Shown here: positions 21,823-34,642 of the stretch, in pieces | Position numbering within the stretch: the stretch's first letter is position 1 | Layout of the letters: every line of letters starts with the position of its first letter | Source of the DNA: Ignelater luminosus | Taxonomy: Eukaryota; Arthropoda; Insecta; Coleoptera; Elateridae | Length of the DNA: 64,000 nucleotides | Direction: 5' to 3' | Assembly (NCBI GenBank): GCA_011009095.1 | Contig: VTPC01091275.1 | Coordinates: 49,314-113,313, forward strand | Translations under genes and position numbers: made by a program | The notes under the pieces: model-generated | Databases searched by the model: none | What the model saw: the letters and a program-made list of their open reading frames with translations, nothing else | Told to the model about the DNA's origin: nothing

Positions 21823-24800
21823 GTAAGTTTATAGTTTCTTTTGGTAATATTTGATCAATTTATTGTTTAATACTAAGAGCAAGATTGGAAGATAAGTAGA
21901 TATAAGTTACCTGAAACTTCAAAGGAATTAACTATTTCGATTTTTTTTTAAATAATAAATACGGATAATAAAAAAATAAATAGAAACACTTTGGCCCTGT
22001 ATCGACTTTCAATATGACGAGATTATTATAATGCGCTTGGGTAGAATCAGAAGAAATAGAAATACTAACAAATACAATATTTGGTGGATTTATCTTCAAA
22101 CTGGAAACAAATAATTTAGTCTAGTTTGAAATCACTTTGAGATCTTTTAACAAAATTTATATTTATCGTTCACGCTATTGACCAAATTTATATGGACTAT
22201 GGTGTAGAAAGTGAGGTGTATTATAGTGGCTCATTCACTGCTGGGAGTGATTTTTCCACTGGCAGATTCTCCGATAGGGTTAAATAATCTTTTTCCATCA
22301 AGACATTTTTGGGTCTCAGGATCACGTAGATATCGATAATGTTTTTGAGCATTTGGAAAAAAATAGAATGGGTTTACTTTGACACTTGAAGTTTTGTTTT
22401 TGGTACCTCTGGATTGAAATGGTCTTAGCTAGGTCAATATTTGTAATGATCGATAGGAAAGTTCTTTGATGATGAGCTGCCCTCTTCAACTTCTCATTAT
22501 TTCGCCAGATTATTTCTAATTCAACGAATTTATATCTTGGTATAATTGACAAACGTCTCAAACGATTATATTAAAATTTCTGTTGGGTATATTTTTTTCG
22601 GGGAAATTTCTGGCGATAAAAACTTATTCTTAAATATTTATGTCAGTCATTATGTGATATTGCAGTATAAAAGCCATTTTAAGAAACAACGTATTTGCTA
22701 CACGGACGCAAGCATTTTTTATTTCAAAGATTATCAAATTGACGATAAATTATTAAAAGAAACAAGATTTAAATTCACTAATGTATGATTGAGGGCGTTC
22801 TTATTTTAGTAAACAATGCGTGAAATTTTAAAACGCAATGCCATTTAATTCCCATTCTCTGCTTTCTCTGCATGTCTTGTCAAATAAATACGATAAATAC
22901 GCTAATGTGTGTTATACAGAGTGTCCGTAAAACGTTGGTATATAAAGGGCGATTCGTAATAAATTAAGACACGAAGTTAATTGGCTTAAGAGCAGAGTAA
23001 ATTTTAATAATTGAAGATCTTTCCTGTTACGTCAGGACAAAATTTAATAATATCCAACAATCCTTTTACAACCCACTTACAAAAATCTGCTACAGAATAT
23101 AGCTGTATTAGATGAACTAAATTTTTCGGAAGAGGAAAATCTTTGTAGCCCCCAAGCAACGCAATTTTCTTTTAAAAATTTGCACAAATCTCGATAACAA
23201 AACACATTTTTAGTGTCGATTCTAGCAATACTCCGGTAAATTTGGGGAATTACAAAGTAAAGCTACTACGACTATTGTGCATGAGCAAGTCCGTAGGTTC
23301 TTTGAAAGAGTGGTAGTGATTACAGCAAGAAACGCTTGTTTTCAATGGTCAAGCCAGGTAACTTTACGGCGATTGAGAAGACAAAATCAAAATCATGATG
23401 GCTAATAGGCTTAAGTCTTTTTGACCTATTGAAATTTAGTAATCAGGTAACCAGAACGCTCCACGCGATCAACGGATAGAATAGGACGAGTTTGATAGCA
23501 AACCTGCTACAAAACTCCTATGACACTATGTTAGGGACAGTTGGAGGAAACTGTGGAGGGATCTGCAAATCGGTTCCGTCGTCTAACCGGTGCTGCTGTT
23601 GCAAAAGCAATCACGACGAGCGCGCCGCCTACTTATACTACGAGTGCACCGCTGCAATCGATAAATCAAGGAACGTAATGCTTTTTTATTGTTGTTCTAT
23701 TTCTGTTGTCTAACTAAAAACAAAACAAGAAGGATAATTGTCACCTCGTCCCAAAAGGGTAAAGATTCAGCTATAATATCAAATTTGAACAGAAACGTAT
23801 CAGTAGTTTTGAATCATAGAAAAACAAAAATAAAAATCTTTGAAGATCTCTAACTTCTTTAAAAATGATCCACAAGATTTATATATTGTATCACTCTCAT
23901 TAGAAAGGAGTTTCGCTTATCGAAAGCTGAGATCAATCGAGATCGGTTTTCTGAAAAAATTATTTAGCAGCGCTGTCGGTGAAGGTTTCCTGAACTATCG
24001 GCAGCGAACGTCAATTTCTGTAATGACAAAGACAATACTTTTAAATTCTTTTCTTGATGTTGGCAGCGAATAAGTCTTGTCCCAGCAAAACTTAAGAGCT
24101 TTGTAAAGTTTAAAATAATCACTTAAATTAGCTACTACTTTTTCGATATTAAAAATGTTCTTTTGTCGCCACGTTTCTGACAATTCTTTCTGCTTCGAGC
24201 ATTTTAAGATGACGCGGAAAAACGGGAACGTTTTAGGCACGTAGCTGGAAATAGTAGAACTAATAATTAAGAGAATGTAGCAGTGTTATGAAATTGTTGG
24301 CAATATTTTAGGAAATATAGGCAATGACTCCAGCATCGTCGAGGTTGTAAAGGGAATATGCCGGGAATACGAGGCAATGCGGCAGTACTTGAGAAATGTT
24401 TCTGTCGGTTTCTGTATATGGCAATAGGGGCGCAAAATTTAAGGAAAAAAGAGTGCTTTGTGTCTACCCTACATTTGACGATGACGCTTCTACTTTTATA
24501 CTTTAATGGTTTTTAAATGAACTCTTTGCAAAATACTTCCTTATCTATTCAAGCATCGATCTCTTTGACCTTCTGGAACATTTTCGATACGTCTTGAAAC
24601 TTCACAACTGTTGAGCTTATAGCAAATTTCATTTCTGTGACTTTTTTTATTCCTTATAAGTCATGGTCTATATTATAAAGTGTTTCGTATTGGACTGTAC
24701 TCGGCGAAGCATCGCTTATCATCTATCAACGAAAACGACAACTCCGTCATTTCTAAAATTCTTTTCTTTCGGAAACATCTAAAAAAATTCGCGAGCATGT

Positions 24801-25235
24801 AAAAATTCAGAAGTCTTTTCTTTGTTTTTTTTACTTCCTAACCTGTCCGATTTCTATGAATTCCTAGGCTCGTTAACTCGTTTAACTCTACAGTTTTAGA
24901 ATTTTTCCATTTATGAAGAAGCTAACACTATGGAGCTTTTATACAGTTTTCGTGTATTTTTTCGAAACATATCAAAACGAATCCAAAAAAATTCTATAAT
25001 AATAATTGGTCGTTAATTGCTAGACATGAATTCTCGAAATGAGAACCAACACTTTAAAAAAATCTGCCTAAGTTTTGCGACTTTTGATAAAAAGAAATCT
25101 TTTCATCGGAATTTTAAAAATACCGAAAATCACTCTCCCAGCGGACTAGATCCAGACAAAAGACCATCGGTTTAAACTCATAGAGAACATGTCAGCTTGC
25201 AGCTGTCAGTTAACTGCAGATATTCCTAACATATT
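21823..25235. other. Intron between Gr units 7 and 8, left part
   Basis: The first 60 bases still match the DNA after unit 6. Beyond that, nothing is recognised. A phrase at 22917-22937 (acagagtgtccgtaaaacg) looks like the end of some insect transposons, but no partner end was found. The frame at 23492-23713 is Cys-rich without a known fold. Confidence 0.3.
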
Positions 25236-25915
25236 TTTAAAATTTGGTTAATTCAGTTTTGTTCTTAAAAATATGGAGTGCTCAAATGAAAATTCGCGGC
25301 ACCAAGCTATTGCCAAATTTTATGATACTCATAAGGACAAAAAAGTCCTATACTGTTAGATATTTTGTCGCAATGAAAATTTCAAAAAGCACTCTTTAGG
25401 GTATTCGTACACGAGCTCAAAAAGTTTATGGCGCAAAAAAATTGCAAGGATCTGGAAGACCTTCCATAATAATGTTACCAAAGGAAAAAGAAGCTCTTGT
25501 AAAGGTGGCTCGCCGTAAACTTGAAATTAGTCTTCGTAAACTTGGGCAAATATACAAAATTGCACCGAAATTATGTCTGCAATATCTCAAGAAAGCAAGG
25601 CATGTATTTGGTTGCTAGAAAATAAGCTTTTAAAACAATATTTTACTGAAGTTAACGAAGACTAATTCTAACTTGCAAGAACATTGGCGATATAATTCTG
25701 GCAGGTCTTCCAGATCCATTTACTCTTTTCTGCATCAGTTCGTATGCAAATACCATATATGGTGCTCTTTGGAATTTCCATTGCAAAAAAGTATCTAAAG
25801 GTATTTTTTGTTCTTATGAGTATAATAATTGATAAAATTTGGCAGCGCTGATTTTCATTTAGACTCCTTACCTACTTATTAAAAGCAAAATTGAATCAAC
25901 CAAATTTTAAAACTG
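25236..25915. mobile_element. Inverted pair of Tc1-like transposase fragments
   Basis: The left arm (about 25236-25462, + strand) reads as the N-terminus of a Tc1-like transposase with stops: MECSNENSRHQAIAKFYD, then LQGSGRPSIIMLPKE and further Tc1-style residues to about 25610. The right arm (about 25690-25915) is the reverse complement of the same segment, including KFYD- and GSGRP-equivalent DNA and the flank AAATTTGGTTRATTCA. The arms are diverged and separated by about 230 bases. It is either two head-to-head insertions or a fold-back derivative. No intact enzyme is possible. Confidence 0.6.
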
Positions 25916-27487
25916 CATTGTTGGGAATAGCTTTAACTAACTTTTTTTTGTAGCACATGGCTTGCATCTTGTGCTTCAAATTATGGTCTTGCGCCTAAAA
26001 AATAGCCAGACACTATTATATTACTTTACTTTTTGTTTTAATATAGAATGGATCAAAACGAAATCTTAACAAATCCATTCATTATTGAAATCACAAAATT
26101 GTTTTAAGAGTACTGTTTTGAAAAACAAATACATAAGTAAACAAAAAAACTTTCTAAACGTCTAAACTGGAAATACCTGCACATGCGAAGTGATTTATAA
26201 GAAAACACTTTTTCTGCCGTCCGGCCCAGTAATAGACGGAAAAGTTTCATTTCTTAAATACGAACTACATATAAACTACGTGTTACAAGTAGTATTTACA
26301 TACGTCTAGTAGAAGTGCAGCGTTACAAAAACAAGCCGTAAAAAACAAACATATATATTGTAGTCTAACAGTAACTAAATCATTTATTAACTAGAATTTA
26401 AAGAAAAGTTTATTTTTATAAATTAATGTACTTTGAATTCTTTCTGCGGACGTTCAATATGATAATTATAGAATTTTGCTTTAATAAAAATATCAAGTTC
26501 TAATTCTTAGTTTAGTCTTGACCGTTTAAGCCCGTTCAGAAATAAATAATTAAGAATTTCATTGTATACCCTCAAATGTATCAGATTTCATTCATTCGTG
26601 TTTTGACTGAAATTCAGTTGTCATTACTGGCAATATAAATAAAATTTTTTTTTGTTTTATAATGACCGCAACAACACGAAGAGGTATTAAGTACGTTTAT
26701 TCTACAACTAAATATTTTTCGTCTATTAAATGTATTGTAAACTGCAGTTTTAGGTGCGAAAAAATGCTGTTAAACTTTTTGTGCCGTCCTATAGATGGCT
26801 AAGCATTCGCCAACTATTATACGGTACATTTTTGGGTTACATTTAAAACATTGTAATTGTTTGGTAACTTGGTTATCATTTAGCAAAATATTGATTCTTG
26901 AACGGCATTCTTTGGTACTCTTGAAGTGGATCCCTTTTAGATGAACACCTTCCGGTTGAGAGTCTCCTTCTTCAAAATTCTTGAACTGCAGACTTAAAAT
27001 TTGAATGAAAGTGAAAGGTAAAATTTTGTTTATATTTTTTAATTTATCATAATTCAAAACCGATATAGATTTTTCAAAAAAATGAAGGACTTGGAAAAAG
27101 TGACTTTAGAATTACAATACATGAGGTCATTTTTCAACCATACGAAAAATAGATATCTAATATGAGTGTTTCTGAGAATTAACGATACTGACAAATCCCA
27201 TTTTGTCCGGGAATACGCAAATGATACTGTTTTACTAATATGAACGTCTTTACATATTATTTTACCCTAATAAATTTGATTCGAGATTATACTGTGAAAT
27301 ATTTGTTTTCTGTCAAAAAATGACCAGTCAATTCCCTCAGTCTCAAACTAATTTACTAATGTTTGTTTTAACCGATACAATCTACCTATTTATTAATGCC
27401 AAAACTAATTTGTTTATCTTTGTCTCCTAGTTTCTTTTAGTAAATTAATATAAACTTAACACAGTTACAATACGTTAAGGTTCTAAG
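25916..27487. promoter_or_regulatory. Intron / putative promoter region of Gr unit 8
   Basis: AT-rich. A minus-strand frame at 26770-27057 ends in a CFKCNPKMYRIIVGEC-like stretch that I cannot place, and it has no supporting context. The promoter of unit 8 should lie in the last few hundred bases. Confidence 0.3.
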
Positions 27488-28495
27488 ATGAGTGTTTTAA
27501 AGCAAAATTGCTTGTTTTGCGCAATAGGTCCTGCACTGACTTTTGCATCATTCATAGGAATTCCATGTTTAAAGATAGAATGTGTCCATTCTAACAAATC
27601 AAACAAACTACGAGTTTCTGTTTCCAAAATGTTACTGTGTGTTGGTATCTTTACATCTTCACTCTTTTTGTCAAATATTGCTTATGATGTGTATATGATT
27701 ACAAGAATTCTTTACAAAAAAGATGAAACGGAATTAGTAAAACTCTTCACCAATTCTCTGTTGTATCTACGATCTTTAACTTGTGTAATTAGTGGTGCTG
27801 TCAAAACTGCCATCTTTAAGAAACTGATCTTAGGACTTAATGACCTAATACGAATAGCCGAAATCAGTGGATATGGAATTCTTTTACCAATATCTGATGT
27901 ACGGCGATTGAGACTTCAAACATTGTTGTTTTGCAGTTTAATTTGGATTTTACTAATTGGAATTGGGGTGTATCTATTTATAAATGGAAATTCAACAAAA
28001 TACTTTTTCTTTGAAAAGCTTGCAACATTTTTATATTTGTGCGCTGACAGCGCTGTCTTTATAGTGTGTCGGTCGTTTATTTTTATTTATAGTGATATAC
28101 ATTATCGATATCAAGAACAAATTAAACTTAAATTACTAAAAACACGCAAGAATTCTACTGTAATATCCGAGAGACATTACACGGATAAATTGGAAGTGAA
28201 ACACGATTTTCTGAATACTGTAGAACTATGGGAATGGTTGGCATTTGCCCATCAGTTACATACAAAATCGGTTTCAGTTGTAAATGAATTTAGTAAATTT
28301 TATAATCCTTGTGTTCTGGTATGGTTACTGACTGCCACAGCAACAATTGTTACCAATATATTTTTCACAGCCACAACAATAGCAACTGGAGATGGTAATT
28401 TGTTTGTTCCGGAATTTATTGGGTTAGAATTTCAAATAATGATGGCATTTATGGTGATCTATGGTATGATCATATGTGATAATCTTCCAAATGTG
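27488..28495 (+). CDS. Gr alternative first exon unit 8
   Basis: 336 codons, group A, starting MSVLKQNCLFCAIGP with a single sensible ATG. The cysteine and histidine pattern is complete (NCLFC, GIPC, CVH). SLLYLRSLTCVISGAV, YRYQEQIKLKLLKTRK, LWEWLAFAHQLHTK and FYNPCVLVWLLTATATIVTN match unit 3 closely, so 3 and 8 are sister copies even though units 4-7 lie between them. The donor is gtgagt (28496) after GTG, phase 0, the only GTGAGT among the twelve. Confidence 0.87.
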
Positions 28496-28664
28496 GTGAG
28501 TGTTGCTTTCTTGTAATCTCTAATGATGTTACTGAGTAAGATACAGTAACAATCACCATAAAATTTAAGATTCCAACGAAACACAAAAATCGATCTCGTT
28601 ACAACCGTATCTGCATCTAGCTATGCTGTAAACTCGCGACTTTTCTACAATAAAATTCAATATA

Positions 28665-29493
28665 CCAGGGTGGTCTGAAAAGTTTCCGACCTAACAAAGA
28701 TACAAGACATTGTCTCCTTGTAACTCTACACACTTCTCCCAGCGATGCTCCCATCTCTGTAACCCGTCCAAATAGTACTCGGCATTTTTCTCTTCAAAAT
28801 AATTGTTCACGAAGGTGATTGCCTCTTCATTTGACGAAAATCTTTGTCCTCCGAGCGCAATTTTTAGATGAGGGAACAAAAAGAAGTCGCTTGGGGCTAG
28901 ATCTGGTGAGTAAGGAGGATGGTCAAGCAGTTCAAACCGTAATTCGTGGATTTTCGCCATGGCAACCGCTGAGGTGTGCGACGGTGCGTTGTCTTGGTGA
29001 AACAGGATTTTCTTTTTCTGCAAATGTGGCCGTTTTTTCGCAAGTTCTGCCTTCAGCTTGTCAAGTAATGATGCATAGTATGCTCCTGTAATGGTTTTTC
29101 CTTTTTGGAAATAATCGATTAAAATAACTCCATGACTATCCCAAAAAACAGTCGCCATCACTTTCCCAGCCGAAAAAACAGTTTTTGCTTTTTTTTGGAG
29201 CCGGTTCCCCCTTTGCAGTCCACTGTTTGGACTGTATTTTTGTTTCGGGCGTATAATGGTGTATCCAAGTTTCATCTACAGTAATTAATCGGCGCCAAAA
29301 CTCGATTTTGTCCATTTTCACAAAAAAACTCACATTAACTCACTTGAACGACTGTTACATAAAAACTGCGCGTCCAAAATGGCTGAAACTTTGGTGAGTA
29401 ACTGTCAACAGATGAACAACGAAATTCAGTAGCTTTTATTTACGAGTGCTGCCATCTTCACGTTGAGGTCGGAAACTTTTCAGACCACCCTCG
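28665..29493 (-). mobile_element. Mariner copy 3 (family II), internally deleted
   Basis: Ends match the second mariner family: CAGGGTGGTCTGAAAAGTTTCCG on the left and CTTTTCAGACCACCCTCG on the right, with TA on both sides. It is only 829 bases long because about 480 bases of the transposase start are gone: MDKIEF is joined directly to WRRLITVDETW. A short piece after the stop is also missing compared with copy 4. It lies in the intron between Gr units 8 and 9, antisense to them. Confidence 0.88.
28691..29327 (-). pseudogene. Mariner transposase fragment, DNA-binding part deleted
   Basis: Only the catalytic half is present. It reads VDETWIHHYTPE, then an extra T in the run near 29190-29200 shifts the frame (KKSKNCFFG instead of KKAKIVFSAG). 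The next frame contains HQDNAPSHTSA and YSPDLAPSDFF, with 34 residues between the two aspartates. The C-terminal end is altered by a deletion. It cannot make an active enzyme, but its DNA ends could still be recognised by a related transposase. Confidence 0.85.
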
Positions 29494-29497
29494 TATA

Positions 29498-29576
29498 GAG
29501 GATGTCCCAAATCGAGTAGAATAGTATGGGTAACTTTCTTATTATTATAGTATCCTACTCGATTTGCGTCACCCTG
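29498..29576. mobile_element. Short inverted-repeat element (MITE-like) next to mariner copy 3
   Basis: About 79 bases whose ends are inverted copies: left AGAGGATGTCCCAAATCGAG, right CTCGATTTGCGTCACCCTG, with a short AT-rich centre and TATA on both sides. It sits directly beside the right end of the mariner and shares its TA. It has no coding capacity. Confidence 0.5.
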
Positions 29577-29938
29577 TATATTAGTTTTGACATTTATATA
29601 TTTGTAATTACTAAATGTAATTATTATTACTCCATACAAACTTTTATTATAATATAAAATGTAAACACAACTAAACAAAAAGAATAGACACATTTATATA
29701 CCATTAACCAGCAACAAAAATAGAAAATAACACATAAATTACATACAGAGTAATTTTATTTGTCACCAATATTAATAGAAAAAACTAATTAGAATTTCTA
29801 CAGAATTTTTTATTATACTATTGACATATTACAATCGACACATCGAAAAGCAATTTTTGTAACAATCACCCAGTTTTACCTTGAGTGTTACGATTACACA
29901 CAGGCGCAATTAAACAAGTAATTTAAAAGTCAAAAACA
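29577..29938. promoter_or_regulatory. Putative promoter region of Gr unit 9
   Basis: Very AT-rich stretch up to the ATG of unit 9. There is no clear core element, and it is called from position only. Confidence 0.25.
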
Positions 29939-30937
29939 ATGAATAGTGGAAAGAAAATTCATGAAAATTGTTTATGCTGCGCCATTTCTATCATGACGGG
30001 TTTTTCGTCAATAGTGGGATTTCCTTGTGTAATAATAAAATGTTCACATACAAATAATCAAGACAAAATTGAAGTCCGTTTTTCAAAAGTCCATTTGCTT
30101 ACAACTTTTTTAGTGTGTAGTCTTCTATTGTTCGGCTGTGCGAACTGTATTCACTCTATGAGGTTCTCATTTAAAAACGAAAAGGATATTTTACTCTTTA
30201 TAATACTCGGAACAGATTTTCTGTTTTTTCTTAGAGGTTTCCTTTGTATCTTAATTGCTGCAGTCCACGTTGATTACATTAAAAAAATATATTTGAGGTT
30301 TGACGAAATTATAAAGGTATATAAATGGAGAGCATCCCAAGTGCTTTTACAACAATCAACAATTAAAAGATTTCGATTAACCACATTTCTGTTGTGTTTC
30401 ACAGTAACGTTATCTTGTATTCTTTATCTCGTGTATTCCGTTTATTATATTACGTCCTTAGAACTTCCTCCGATTAAAATCGTCTGCATAATTACCGGTT
30501 TCTACGTTGACGCGATGATTCAAGTGATATTTCTAAAAGGATCCGAAGTAAACCAACTAATCATGATGGGTTATCAAGAGCATCTGAGAGAAACCATGAT
30601 GGCTAAAGATGTATTTGACAAACCGCTAAAGTTTATATTTAACAAAAAGGGTAGAAATTCTCACTTATATGACACCATAGTTTTGGTTAGAAGAATACAT
30701 GCTTCTGTTGTATACAATCTTCAGTGTTGGTGTATGTATTGTGATCCAGCCGTACTTCTATGGATGACAATCACCATTATAATGCTGGTTTTTCATTTGT
30801 TTCTTGTCGTAGTGATAAATTTTCTTGGAAATTCCCATTTAACCATACCTGGATTTAGCGTGATGGAAATGCAACTGTGTATTTCAGTGTTAGTGATTGT
30901 ATATACTTTGAACAAACTTCAAGACTTTCAAAAAGTG
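29939..30937 (+). CDS. Gr alternative first exon unit 9
   Basis: 333 codons, group B but clearly diverged from units 6 and 7. It starts MNSGKKIHENCLCCAISIM. The pattern NCLCC, GFPC and CSH is complete. FFLRGFLCILIAAVHVDYIKKIYLRFDEI and the YCDPAVLLWMTITIIMLV segment tie it to units 6 and 7. It ends LQDFQKV, with donor gtaagt at 30938, phase 0. It has no stops or shifts, so it is likely functional. Confidence 0.87.
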
Positions 30938-31745
30938 GTAAGTTTTCTATGTAGGTATCTCGGTTTTGCATAACCCAAATACAAAGTGTTTGTACATATT
31001 TCTCGGTCCAGTAGGCTGTGAAATCATGCTTGCGGCAACGTTCGTACAATAAGCACAATTAGAGAGAAAAGATTTGAAACAATACAACAAATTTCAGTAC
31101 AAGATTAACTAAATTTCTCAATGCAGCACAATGACATTTGCAAAAGACAAATGACAGAAAACAAATACGTATTAGTTGTGGGAATAAATCAACAATGCGG
31201 CACATCAAAACTAGATTCCATAGCCAACTGGGCTCAGAAATAATATTATTGCAACAGCGTTAATTTGCTATATTTCTTCTTAAATTCTATTTATTGCTCT
31301 AATCCCTAAATAACTGATCTCTTAGTTATTTGAGAAGGTAGTTATAATGAACTTAGCATTTGTAGTTATTCTATTATCTTATTTATTACATTTTTAAACC
31401 ATCCATTGACTACCGATTTGTAAAATACACTATTTATATAATGTCTTTCAAGATATTCAAGTGGCTCTGCCAAAAACTTTCTTTAGATAGTGATGGTGTT
31501 TTCTGCAAGCCGTTTAGCGAAGCGATAAACTTTAAAATTTATTTTAATTATTGAAAATCTTTTAATAACAAAGCACGTTTAAGATTTATTTGATCACATA
31601 ATACGTAAATAATTTTCCTTCCTGTTTGCAGATAAAATTTATTAAGACTTTTCTTTTCTAAGCTTGCAATTAATTTATAATTGTGAATTTTGTATAGTTT
31701 GTTCATCGATTCATTATGCATTGACTTCAAAAGAACTGAAACCTA
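30938..31745. other. Intronic DNA without recognised features
   Basis: AT-rich, no receptor C-terminal exon and no transposon ends seen. Confidence 0.3.
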
Positions 31746-32515
31746 CGAGGGAAGTTCATCATTTATTGTCTCTGACATAGATAGCGTTGACAAACAAATG
31801 AAAAACTGTTTGCTGTCGATTTGTTGTTTTTTGACAAGTTTGGTTTCATTACGTCTTTCTTTTTAAAAGTTTTTAATTTTATTCCGTTGATATGTTCGTG
31901 TCTTTTTGAAAATGGACAAATTTGACATACTAGCTGTTAGTAAGTACCTCTGTAAGAAGGGATTATCACCTAAAGAAATCCATAACGATATGACAGAAGT
32001 GTTGGGTGAATCTTCCCCTTCATATCAAATAATTAGAAATTGGTCTTAAGATTTTAAACGTGGAAGACAATCCTGTCAACATGCACTGGGTGCTGGACCT
32101 TTGAAAATTGTCACCACTCCAGAAAATATAAATTTAGTCCACGGCATGGTACTAAGTGATCGTAGAATTACTGTTAGATTTATAGCGGACACATGTTGGG
32201 TACCAAAAATGCTGACGTCCGATCACTAACGCATCAGAGAGACTACCGCTGAGGCTAATTTGGGATCTGGATTAATTTTTGAAAAAATTTGTTACTGTAG
32301 ATGAAACTTGGGTTCATCATTTTGATCCAGAGTCAAAACGCCAAAGTATAGAATGGCGGCATAAGAGTTCACCGCCTTCTCGAAGATTTTGTGTCAAGTT
32401 TTCAGCCAGAAACATCATGGTAACCGTATTTTTTTTTGGTTATCAGGGAGTAATTTTTATAGATTATTTACCACGTGGGCACACTGTTACGGGTGAATAT
32501 TATGCAGAGCTGATT
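31746..32515 (+). mobile_element. Old mariner-like relic (third family)
   Basis: The left end CGAGGGAAGTTCATC after TA at 31744-31745 looks like a mariner terminal repeat. The transposase remnant starts at 31912 (MDKFDILAVSKYLCKKGLSPKEI), has stops (for example at 32047) and deletions, reads RWITVR-like DNA, then VDETWVHHFDPESKRQSIEW and GVIFIDYLPRGHTVTGEYYAEL. It ends abruptly at about 32515, before the second and third catalytic aspartates. No right end was found. Confidence 0.75.
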
Positions 32516-34642
32516 GTTTGCGATGCTATTGGTACTGTGGTACTGACGATACAAATGTCTTTTCAGGACTTTCACACGCACTTGAGAAGGATGAATGATA
32601 ACGTAGAACGGTTGCAGTGGGAAAGGGAATGTTTGGAACCGTTCGATAGCGAAACCCCAGAAAGAGCACGATGAGCATTAGACCCAAAACCTGACGTCTA
32701 TGCTCTATAGATCCTACATGGAACTAGTTCTAGTGGAATCTAAGAGGTCAACCAAAAAAAGAAATACCATCAAGAATCCAAGCCAGAATTGCTAGTCAAC
32801 TATAGTCGCCTGTCTCCAACCCTTCGATAGGCCGATTTTAAGAATCATTTAAGTCTTAGGCCTACTGGATGAAAGTAATCAGAGCTCGAAACAGAGGAAG
32901 AATCATTCCTTGACCTCAATTTTAAAAGATCAAAGTACTGTCAGTCTTCTTACTTCTGAAGTATTTCAGTTCTTATGGTGGATACCTCCCATAATTGTGG
33001 TCAGTGCAGTTATGCGTCGGAAATCAAACGTTAATTTAGTTAACTCAACATCGTTTTTGTAAGTGAATTGATTAACAGGAATCTCTTCAAAACTAAATAA
33101 ATACCGGGGCATTGGGCTGTATTCTGTGATACCCCAGAAATATCATTCTCAGGGTACTGGCTTCTGTTAGTTCCAATTGAATTTATCAGTGAACTCTAAA
33201 TAAACTGTCGAGACTAAAGATCATTAGAGATGAAACCAAACTTGAAAAATTCCACTGCAGTCCTTAACAGTCTTGATTTCAATTTGTCCACCAAGGAAAG
33301 TGTTTAAATCAAAGGACATAAGAACATGACGTCACAACAGAATTTGCTATATACACGTATCACTTACAATAAATTATGCCTTCACACCCCATGGACTCGT
33401 GTACAAGTGAGGCTTGCAATTATGACATCGATTTCCTCTCATTGTTAGTGTGCCTATCTATTTTTGTTTCTTAAACTCTACTCTATGAATCATTGGTGCC
33501 TTCAAAATCAGAAACATAGAAGATTATAGAATTCGTCAATAAAGGAAGATTGTTTAGTAATGGATTCTTGGTTCATAGATCCACCCGCTCTCTTGACACA
33601 ATTTTTTGATGACGCTACTGTTCAAGAATCCCATATTATTAGAAAAAAGCATTGTTGGACCCGGTTTTTCAATCGTTGGTTGGTAACAGTTATATCCATG
33701 GCTAGAATGATAGGAAAACTGAGCCTTAGAGTTCTAGATTGCCTCTGGTTCACCAAAAACAACTTGAATTGTAGATTGTAGATCGTAAATGGGTTGGCTG
33801 ACACAGCAAAGCCTTTTTTTACTTCAACCTAAGCAATTTTTTGTGAAAAATCCTATATATCATATCTTCCTCTTGAGGAGTCAAAGCGATTCCTCTAAGG
33901 TGATCTAGCCTGGTACAAGACATTCTGCGCCCTTATTTGCTGTTTTGCATTTATTATTGTCCATTCTCACAGTGTCCTTTAAATGATGCCCATAAGATCT
34001 GCTAGTAGTCTTAGTGTCTTATCGATGCCCAAAAGATTTGATTTGCATTTTGTATCTACTTTGGACTTTGTAAGCTGGCTTTGTGAAACAGTTTCCGTAT
34101 GGGGAACTAAAGAAAATAAAATAAAAGCATATTTTCTACAAAATTGTGGCGTTTCTGATAAAAGGCCCGAATGGAATTGATAAGATTATGATTGGATACG
34201 TAAAGATTCCTATTGTAAGTATAATTGAGAAATAAGCTGTCGTAATGAAAATGAACCAGCTAACTGCATAATGTATAGAGCAATGTAGTTTTCTAATGTA
34301 GATATTTTTGAATTATTTTTAAAAAAATGTAGCAACAAGTCTTCAATGACCATGACCTTTTCCAAAAGCACCTATGCTATGTTTTCGTGCTTTTCCTACT
34401 TTAGTGGATGTTTTACTACTGAATAGGATATTATGCTTTATTTTATACTATAAAAGGTAATTACTCTTGGTTTACTTAGCCATCAGTTTTGTATCAGGAA
34501 ATTATCTGATTTTGTTCATTTTTATCAACAACTAAATAATTCGTTCCGTCGTTAACTAATACAAACAATGTTTTTCTCAATTAACGTTACAGTACAAATA
34601 TAATATTCTCCATGCACTTGATAAACTCCATTTATAGTGTAA
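32516..34642. other. Intron / putative promoter region of Gr unit 10
   Basis: Contains no recognised gene. The frame that continues from the mariner relic to 32674 (HLRRMNDNVERLQWERECLE) is coiled-coil-like but unsupported. A hairpin-like tract near 34430-34460 and other AT-rich runs lie before unit 10. Confidence 0.3.

Noticed and set aside
22917..22937. Transposon-end-like phrase acagagtgtccgtaaaacg
   Set aside because: No inverted partner or coding sequence was found nearby.
26770..27057. Minus-strand frame of 95 codons in the intron before Gr unit 8
   Set aside because: No recognisable domain, no neighbours of the same type, and the composition is like the surrounding intron.
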